Shown here: positions 59,009 through 64,000 of the stretch, one piece after another
Numbering within the stretch: the first letter of the stretch is position 1
Layout: the number at the start of each line of letters is the position of its first letter
Source: Hamadaea sp.
GTDB taxonomy: Bacteria > Actinomycetota > Actinomycetes > Mycobacteriales > Micromonosporaceae
DNA length: 64,000 nt
Reading direction: 5' to 3'
Assembly: GCF_013362815.1 (NCBI RefSeq)
Contig: NZ_JABFVK010000015.1
Location: 1 to 64,000 of the forward strand
Program-made: the position numbers and the translations under genes
Notes under the pieces: model-generated
Seen by the model: only the letters and a program-made list of their open reading frames with translations
The model's database searches: none
What the model was told of the DNA's origin: nothing

Positions 59009-60591
59009 CCTGGTCGGTGCCGGGTTACACGGCGGTACAAGAATTGGGGCGCGGCGCCTCCGGGCTGGTCGTGCTCGCCACTCACAATCAGACGGGCGTA
59101 CCCGTCGCGATCAAATACCTCGCCGACAATCTGAAGCACGACGAGACCTTCCTCAGGGAGTTTCGCGCCGAGGCGCGCATTCTCGCGGAGGTACAGGACG
59201 ACCACGTCGCCCGCCTCTACGAGTACGTCGAAGATCCCGGCGGCGCGGCGATCGTCATGGAGCTGGTCAACGGCGTCGCCCTCCGCAAACTCATCCGCGA
59301 GCAAGGTCCGGCCGAGCCCGAGGCCGCGCTCGTCGTCCTCAAGGGATCGCTGCTCGGCCTGGCCGCCTCGCACAAGCTCGGCATCGTCCACCGCGACTAC
59401 AAGCCGGAAAACGTACTGGTCGACGCGGAGGGCCAGAGCAAGCTCGCCGACTTCGGCATCGCGGTCCGCGCCGGGCGTACCGGGGCGCTCGCGGGCACGC
59501 CCAGCTACATGGCCCCCGAGCAGTGGGCCGGCGGTACAGCCACGCCGCAGACCGACATCTACGCGGCGACCGCCACCTTCTTCGAGTGCCTCACGGGCGC
59601 GCCGCCCTATCGGGCGCCGGGTGACCTGGTCCAGCTCCGCCGACAGCACGAGTCCGCGCCCATTCCGGTCGACAATGCGCCAGAAGGGGTACGCGGACTG
59701 CTGCGACGCGGGCTCGCCAAGGATCCGGCGCAGCGCCCCACCAACGCGACGCTCTTCCTTCGGGAGTTGGAGGCAGTCGCCGGAGCGGCATACGGCCCCG
59801 AATGGGAGGAGGAGGGCAAGAAGAAGCTCGCCCGACGGGCTCTGCTGCTCGCAGCGCTCTTCCCGCTCGCGCTCGCCTCGATGTCCGGCACCGCCGTCGC
59901 GGACTCCTCCCTCGGTCGTGGACTGGGTCACAAGATCCGCTCGTTGTCGAGCGGAGTGAAGAAGGCGGTCGTCGCCGGAGCCATCACGGTCGTCGTCGTA
60001 GGCGGCGGAGTCGGCGGATGCGTCGCGCTCAACCCGACGGACGCCGCGAACACGTCGGCCCTCCCGTCCTCCTCGCCCTCCACCTCCCCTTCCGTTGAGC
60101 TGACCATCTCCGAGTCGCCCTCGGCCTCTCCGTCCGACTCGGCTTCTCCGTCGGTGTCGCCTACGACGGCCTCCCCCACCCCGACGAAGTCGAAGACGAA
60201 GTCCCCGTCCCCCAAACCCACTCCGACGTCGGCCAGTCCCAAACCGGCCCCGTCGATCATCCGGTTTGCTGCCGGCGGCACACCATCTCCGTCGCCGACC
60301 TGTGGGGCTGCCTGCACGACAGTGTGGTACCTCAAGGTCAGCGCGACGGCCTACTACGGTGGCTATGGCAACGCCGTTCTACACATCGGCATCTACAACC
60401 CGAATCTGGCCTCGCTCTGGGGCCCCAACAGCTATCCGTTCACCATCAACGGATCCGGCAGTTTCCCGAAGACCGTCTCGATTCCGCGATCTCAGGCGTG
60501 CGGCGATTACAAGGTCGTAATCCTGAAGGCATGGGTGACTATCGGCGGTGCCACCGTCAAGGAAGCTCAGGTCAACGTCAACTGCTACTAA
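59005..60591 (+). CDS. Membrane Ser/Thr protein kinase with extracytoplasmic C-terminal domain
   Basis: 528 residues from the ATG at 59005, coupled to the protease gene. PknB-type kinase (1-260): LGRGASGLVVLA, Lys37 in VAIKYL, catalytic IVHRDYKPENVL (Asp131, with Tyr in place of the usual Leu), LADFGIA and GTPSYMAPEQW. A hydrophobic segment with a signal-peptide-like end (about 278-299, SMSGTAVADSS) is followed by a second helix (320-342), a Ser/Pro/Thr linker (350-425) and a small Cys-containing beta-rich domain (430-528). No PASTA repeats. A sensor role for the outer domain is inferred; two helices leave topology open. Confidence 0.88.
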   Translation: MTWSVPGYTAVQELGRGASGLVVLATHNQTGVPVAIKYLADNLKHDETFLREFRAEARILAEVQDDHVARLYEYVEDPGGAAIVMELVNGVALRKLIREQGPAEPEAALVVLKGSLLGLAASHKLGIVHRDYKPENVLVDAEGQSKLADFGIAVRAGRTGALAGTPSYMAPEQWAGGTATPQTDIYAATATFFECLTGAPPYRAPGDLVQLRRQHESAPIPVDNAPEGVRGLLRRGLAKDPAQRPTNATLFLRELEAVAGAAYGPEWEEEGKKKLARRALLLAALFPLALASMSGTAVADSSLGRGLGHKIRSLSSGVKKAVVAGAITVVVVGGGVGGCVALNPTDAANTSALPSSSPSTSPSVELTISESPSASPSDSASPSVSPTTASPTPTKSKTKSPSPKPTPTSASPKPAPSIIRFAAGGTPSPSPTCGAACTTVWYLKVSATAYYGGYGNAVLHIGIYNPNLASLWGPNSYPFTINGSGSFPKTVSIPRSQACGDYKVVILKAWVTIGGATVKEAQVNVNCY

Positions 60592-60602
60592 CAAATCCTC
60601 GA

Positions 60603-60653
60603 GTGGAACGTTTGGGGGGTCGGGGAGGTCTGCCGGCCCCCCAAACGTTCCAC
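60603..60653. terminator. Strong bidirectional hairpin after kinase gene
   Basis: Perfect 17-bp stem GTGGAACGTTTGGGGGG (60603-60619) and complement (60637-60653), 17-nt loop, between convergent genes. Confidence 0.78.
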
Positions 60654-60697
60654 CCACGGGGAACTCGGCGGAACTCGCGGGGAACATCGGCGTGGTA

Positions 60698-61588
60698 CTA
60701 GGGTCGCCAGCCCAACCGGAGCAGCATCGCCCGAACAGTTGCGACTGTTCTGTCCGGAAAGCGCAGTACGTCGTCCGCGTTGAAGCGGAGCACCGTCCAA
60801 CCTTCGACGTAGAGCTCGTTCTGCCGAGTCATGTCCTTCCGATGAGTTTCTCGCTCCCGATGATGATCGCCGTCGTACTCGAGGGCGAGTTTCCATTCCT
60901 CGTAGGCCAGGTCTACCCGGGCCAGCACGCGGACCCGCCCATCGGGCAGGGTTCGGGTGATTCGCACCTGTAGGTCGGGTTCAGGCAGACCACCGTCGAC
61001 GAGCAGCAGACGCAAGCGCGTCTCCATGACGGATTCCGCCCGACCGTCGCTGAGGGACAGTGCCACTCGCCCAGACCGGACCGACGGCCAGCCGGAATGC
61101 GCTTCGGTGTAGGCGAGAACCTGGTCGGGTGACACGCGGCGGCGCTGAAACAAGGCGTCGAGGGCGATGACGGCATCGACTCGCGGCAGGAGCCGCGCGA
61201 GGTCGAACGCCGTCCGAAGGGCCGAAGTCACCGGTACGCCCCGCCGCGACTCGACGTCGCCAGGTTCCAGCACCATCCGGTGAACGACAAGGTGGTCCTG
61301 CGTACGCAGCTTCGCCGAAAGCGGGACGACGACGGTGACTGGGTCCTCCGACGAGCGGAGTAGCGGCACGTTCCAGAGCGCAGCCGCACTGAGCAGCCCG
61401 ATCGCGCCGCCGGGCGGAGGAAGCAGCGCAGCCGCCGAACACCAGAGCTCATGGTCGACGCGTACGCCGGAATCGACGTAGACGCCGCGAAACAACCGGC
61501 GCCAGCGCGAGCCTCGTAACTCATCCCTGGTCAGCAGCCCGGCGGCGAGCCAATCGCGCGCCCGGAACGGCGAGGATGAGGAGCGCAT
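60698..61588 (-). CDS. DUF559/Vsr-like endonuclease-fold protein with AbiEi-like N-terminus
   Basis: 296 residues. The N-terminal part (FRARDWLAAGLLTRDELRGS, RLFRGVYVDSG) resembles the winged helix of AbiEi-type antitoxins. The C-terminal part has a PD-(D/E)XK-like core: ESVMETRLRLLL, ARVDLAYEEWKLALEYDGDH and VLRFNADDVL. Such proteins are common, multi-copy and mostly uncharacterised in actinobacteria. No toxin partner gene lies next to it here, so a toxin-antitoxin role is doubtful. The start is an ATG at 61588. Convergent with the kinase gene. Confidence 0.8.
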   Translation of the reverse strand: MRSSSSPFRARDWLAAGLLTRDELRGSRWRRLFRGVYVDSGVRVDHELWCSAAALLPPPGGAIGLLSAAALWNVPLLRSSEDPVTVVVPLSAKLRTQDHLVVHRMVLEPGDVESRRGVPVTSALRTAFDLARLLPRVDAVIALDALFQRRRVSPDQVLAYTEAHSGWPSVRSGRVALSLSDGRAESVMETRLRLLLVDGGLPEPDLQVRITRTLPDGRVRVLARVDLAYEEWKLALEYDGDHHRERETHRKDMTRQNELYVEGWTVLRFNADDVLRFPDRTVATVRAMLLRLGWRP

Positions 61589-61712
61589 CGCACAAGGGTG
61601 GCGCGCGGTGGTTCGCCGATCGTCGAGTTATCCACAGGATCCTGCTGTAGCAGGAGGGGGTGCGGCTGACAGCAGGACGAACGAGGGCGCCGATTCCGGA
61701 ACCGTCAAGGGC

Positions 61713-62606
61713 ATGAGGAATGCACTGAGGAACGCGTACCGGGGTAGCAGTTGGCTCACCGTGATGGCGGTGGCGATGACGGCGCTCGCCGTATTGGCGG
61801 CGTTCGGACTGGTGGTCGACGACCGGACCGTGTTGGGCCAGCCGACCTGGATGAAGCCGTTCAAGTTCGGCACTTCGTTCGCCGTGTACGCGATGACGCT
61901 GGCGTGGCTGCTGAGCTTCGTGAAGCCGACGCTGACGAAGAAGATCGCGGTCGGTCTGATCGTCGTCGGCTCCTATTTGGAGGTAGCGCTCATCGTGTGG
62001 CAGGCGGCCCGGGGCCGGGCGAGTCACTTCCATGTCGAGACGGCTTTGGACAACGCCATCTGGAGCGCGATGGGTGCCATGGCGGGGCTGTTCGGCGTCG
62101 GTACGGCGATCGTTGCGATCGTCGTCTGGCGTAGCGACGTCCGGTCGGGCACTGCGAAACTGGCCGCCAAGGTCGGGCTGTTGTTGCTGCTCGCCGGGAT
62201 GGGACAGGCCGCCCTGATGGTGGTGCCGACCAAGGAACAACGCCGGCTCGATGAAATCCAGGATCAGCCCATGCTCGGGGCGCATTCGGTCGGCGTACCA
62301 GATGGTGGAGCGGGACTGCCGATCACCGGATGGAGCACGACGGGCGGTGATCTGCGGGTGGGGCATTTCGTGGGGGTGCACGGCCTGCAGGCGATGATCG
62401 TGCTGGCGATGTTGTTCCCGGGGCGACCGGGGCTGATCAAGGTCGCGGGCGGCGCGTACGCCGGACTCCTCGCACTGGTGACCTGGCAGGCGCTGCGTGG
62501 ACAGCCGTTGACCCGGCCGGATGCGCTGACTCTGACGGCTGCCGGAGTACTCGTCGTCGCGACCACCGTCGGGCTACTGACGGTGGACCGGAAAGCTAGG
62601 GTCTAA
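61713..62606 (+). CDS. Polytopic membrane protein of unknown function
   Basis: 297 residues with about seven hydrophobic helices (for example LTVMAVAMTALAVLAAFGLV, KFGTSFAVYAMTLAWLLSFV, IAVGLIVVGSYLEVALIVWQ). Histidines lie near membrane edges (SHFHVETALDNAIW; HFVGVHGLQAMIVL). ATG at 61713 follows CAAGGG; the frame extends to 61608 without a good site. It lies three bases before the kinase of the two-component pair and is surely co-transcribed, so it may be an accessory sensor. Confidence 0.78.
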   Translation: MRNALRNAYRGSSWLTVMAVAMTALAVLAAFGLVVDDRTVLGQPTWMKPFKFGTSFAVYAMTLAWLLSFVKPTLTKKIAVGLIVVGSYLEVALIVWQAARGRASHFHVETALDNAIWSAMGAMAGLFGVGTAIVAIVVWRSDVRSGTAKLAAKVGLLLLLAGMGQAALMVVPTKEQRRLDEIQDQPMLGAHSVGVPDGGAGLPITGWSTTGGDLRVGHFVGVHGLQAMIVLAMLFPGRPGLIKVAGGAYAGLLALVTWQALRGQPLTRPDALTLTAAGVLVVATTVGLLTVDRKARV

Positions 62607-62609
62607 AGA

Positions 62610-63737
62610 ATGCCTTGGGTGGAGTGGCTGTTCGCCGAGCGGCACACCTTCAGCCGACTGAGTCTCGTCAGTGTGGCCGGACTCGGATACCTCGTGATCC
62701 GGCCGGACGGCGCGTCGCTGAACACAGTGGACTGGATTCTGTCGATCGGCACCTTGCTCTACGGATTCGCCGCAGTCTGGTCACCGCTGTGGTCGGCGGC
62801 CGGACTCGCGGCGGGCATCGGCGCCGGTTGGTTCTTCGGAGCCGACAACGACGTCGTCCCGACCGTCGGGCTGGCGTGGGCGATGTTCGAGTTGGGGATG
62901 CGCCGGTCCGGTCGTCCGATGTGGATCGGACTCGGGCTCGCGTTGACCGGCAGCGTCGTCTCCGATCTGGACGACGCCTGGCGGGAGCCGATCACGGTCT
63001 TCTTCGCTTCGGCCATCCTGATCGTTCCGCTGCTCATCGGCGTACAAGTGCGCATGGCTCAGGAACTGGCCCGGCAGGCGTCCGACCGAGCGGCTCAAGT
63101 CGTGTCCCGGGTCCGGGCCGAAGAACGCGCGACGATCGCTCGCGAATTGCACGACATCGTGGCGCATCACGTGGCGTCGATCGTACTGCGCGTCTCGGTC
63201 GCGGCCGACGTGCTGCCGATCGAGGATGCGCGTGTTCGCAAAGTGCTGGACGATGTGCGTACGACCGGGTCGTCGGCGTTGACCGATCTGCGGCGGCTGG
63301 TCGCGGTGTTGCGCGACGTCCAGCCCGCCGACTCCTTCGTCGACCCCGCCGGGCTGGTCCTCGCGCTGGAGTCGGCGGCCGACCGCAGTCGCGGCCTCGG
63401 CTTGACGGTCCAGACCACGATCGATCCCGCCGTCGGTGAGCTGGACTCGCGTACCGCGCTCGCCGTGTTGCGCCTGACTCAGGAGGGACTCGCGAACGTG
63501 GCCAAACACGCCGGGACCTCGGCTCGCGCCGAATTGTCCGTCGACGTCCGCGGTGATCAGGTCTCGTTCGAGCTGCGCGACTTCGGCGGAGCCGCGATCG
63601 TGTCCGGCGACGGCGGGCACGGGCTCGTGGGTCTGCGCGAGCGCGTCGAACTCCTGGGCGGTGGGCTGGTCGCGACTCCGGCCACGCCCGGCTGGCGACT
63701 GTCCGCGCTGGTCCCGGCCATGCGGGCGGCGTCATGA
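62610..63737 (+). CDS. NarL-type sensor histidine kinase
   Basis: 375 residues. Four to five membrane helices (about 12-145) are followed by HisKA_3 dimerisation with the phospho-acceptor His181 in ATIARELHDIVAHHVASIVL. A HATPase domain follows (VLRLTQEGLANVAKHAG, FGGAAIVSGDGGHGLVGLRE). The signal is unknown; no separate sensor domain is seen. The stop overlaps the regulator start (ATGA). Confidence 0.92.
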   Translation: MPWVEWLFAERHTFSRLSLVSVAGLGYLVIRPDGASLNTVDWILSIGTLLYGFAAVWSPLWSAAGLAAGIGAGWFFGADNDVVPTVGLAWAMFELGMRRSGRPMWIGLGLALTGSVVSDLDDAWREPITVFFASAILIVPLLIGVQVRMAQELARQASDRAAQVVSRVRAEERATIARELHDIVAHHVASIVLRVSVAADVLPIEDARVRKVLDDVRTTGSSALTDLRRLVAVLRDVQPADSFVDPAGLVLALESAADRSRGLGLTVQTTIDPAVGELDSRTALAVLRLTQEGLANVAKHAGTSARAELSVDVRGDQVSFELRDFGGAAIVSGDGGHGLVGLRERVELLGGGLVATPATPGWRLSALVPAMRAAS

Positions 63738-64000
63738 TCCGGGTGCTCCTGGTCGATGATCAGCAACTTGTACGCGCAGGGCTGCGCATGCTGTGCGAAT
63801 CCGACCCCGAGATGGAGGTGGTCGGCGAGGCGGCCGACGGCGGTGCCGCCGTCCGGCTGGCGCAGCAGCTCCGCCCGGACGTGATCGTGATGGACCTGCG
63901 GATGCCCGGGGTCGACGGGACCACCGCCACCGGCCGCATCCTCGCCGACCGCCCCGGTACGCGAGTCCTCGTCCTGACGACGTTCGACGACGACGATCAC
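63734..64000 (+). CDS. NarL/LuxR-family response regulator, cut by window edge
   Basis: The first 89 codons of a response regulator: VLLVDDQQLVRAGLRMLC, phospho-acceptor Asp54 in VIVMDLRMPGVDG, and the Thr region VLVLTTFDDD. The receiver is not complete and the expected C-terminal LuxR HTH lies beyond the window. Translationally coupled to the preceding kinase, which identifies the pair. Confidence 0.92.
   Translation, partial: MIRVLLVDDQQLVRAGLRMLCESDPEMEVVGEAADGGAAVRLAQQLRPDVIVMDLRMPGVDGTTATGRILADRPGTRVLVLTTFDDDDH

Noticed and set aside
60698-61588. Toxin-antitoxin or defence locus
   Set aside because: Only an AbiEi-like winged helix and a nuclease-like fold are suggested in one protein; there is no toxin partner or defence neighbour.

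Overview
The window is high-GC actinobacterial chromosome. Conserved gene neighbourhoods, a BldN-type developmental sigma factor with a putative membrane anti-sigma partner, ferredoxin-linked 2-oxoacid oxidoreductase, Rex, glutamyl-tRNA-dependent haem genes and actinobacterial ribosomal protein bS22 point to a filamentous, probably sporulating member of the Micromonosporaceae or a close relative (inference; no 16S gene is present). Almost everything is housekeeping core genome. Gene order matches, from memory, two Mycobacterium tuberculosis blocks (around Rv1220c-Rv1229c and Rv0489-Rv0512) and the Streptomyces hem-rex-bldN region.

Left part (1-9.6 kb): O-methyltransferase, HtrA-like protease, TatB, Mrp, an SRPBCC protein coupled to a DivIVA-domain membrane protein, an orphan nuoA divergent from korAB, and a GNAT gene behind a tiny leader ORF. 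9.8-21.3 kb: secreted phospholipase A2, a cyclase-ATPase chimera, a lytic transglycosylase, a double GNAT protein, then the haem operon rex-hemA-hemC-cobA/hemD and hemB, transcribed leftward from a promoter that overlaps a Rex operator. 21.7-31.5 kb: HAD hydrolase, glutaredoxin, acyl-CoA ligase, the bldN/rsbN-like pair preceded by a TTA-containing leader ORF, a SerB-like phosphatase, acyltransferase, epimerase, bS22 and an excisionase-type DNA-binding protein. 31.7-45 kb: MacB-type export operon, metallopeptidase-like protein, CGNR regulator, proline dehydrogenase, phoU divergent from senX3-regX3 with PHO-box-like repeats, a secreted beta-helix/CBM2 protein, and Ppx divergent from a cysteine-rich Rv0495c-like protein. 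45-52 kb: sugar phosphate isomerase, three tandem MFS paralogues and phosphoglycerate mutase.

52-60.6 kb holds the most unusual locus: a LuxR/ATPase regulator divergent from a three-gene operon. The operon encodes (i) an Asp/Gly/Pro-rich protein with a RiPP-leader-like N-terminus, calcium-type DxDGDG repeats and a C-terminal membrane anchor, (ii) a zinc-ribbon/FHA/PqqD-like/M50 site-2 protease chimera, and (iii) a membrane Ser/Thr kinase with an extracytoplasmic domain. I propose that it is a phospho-regulated surface-protein processing system. The right end has a DUF559-type protein, a membrane protein and a NarL-type two-component pair cut by the window edge.

Across the window, intergenic gaps carry palindromic elements in at least three sequence families (A: four copies, B: three, C: two). 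They always lie downstream of stop codons, and tandem microrepeats abut three of the palindromic elements. Many genes have a TAnnnT box 6-7 bases before the start codon, which predicts leaderless mRNAs.
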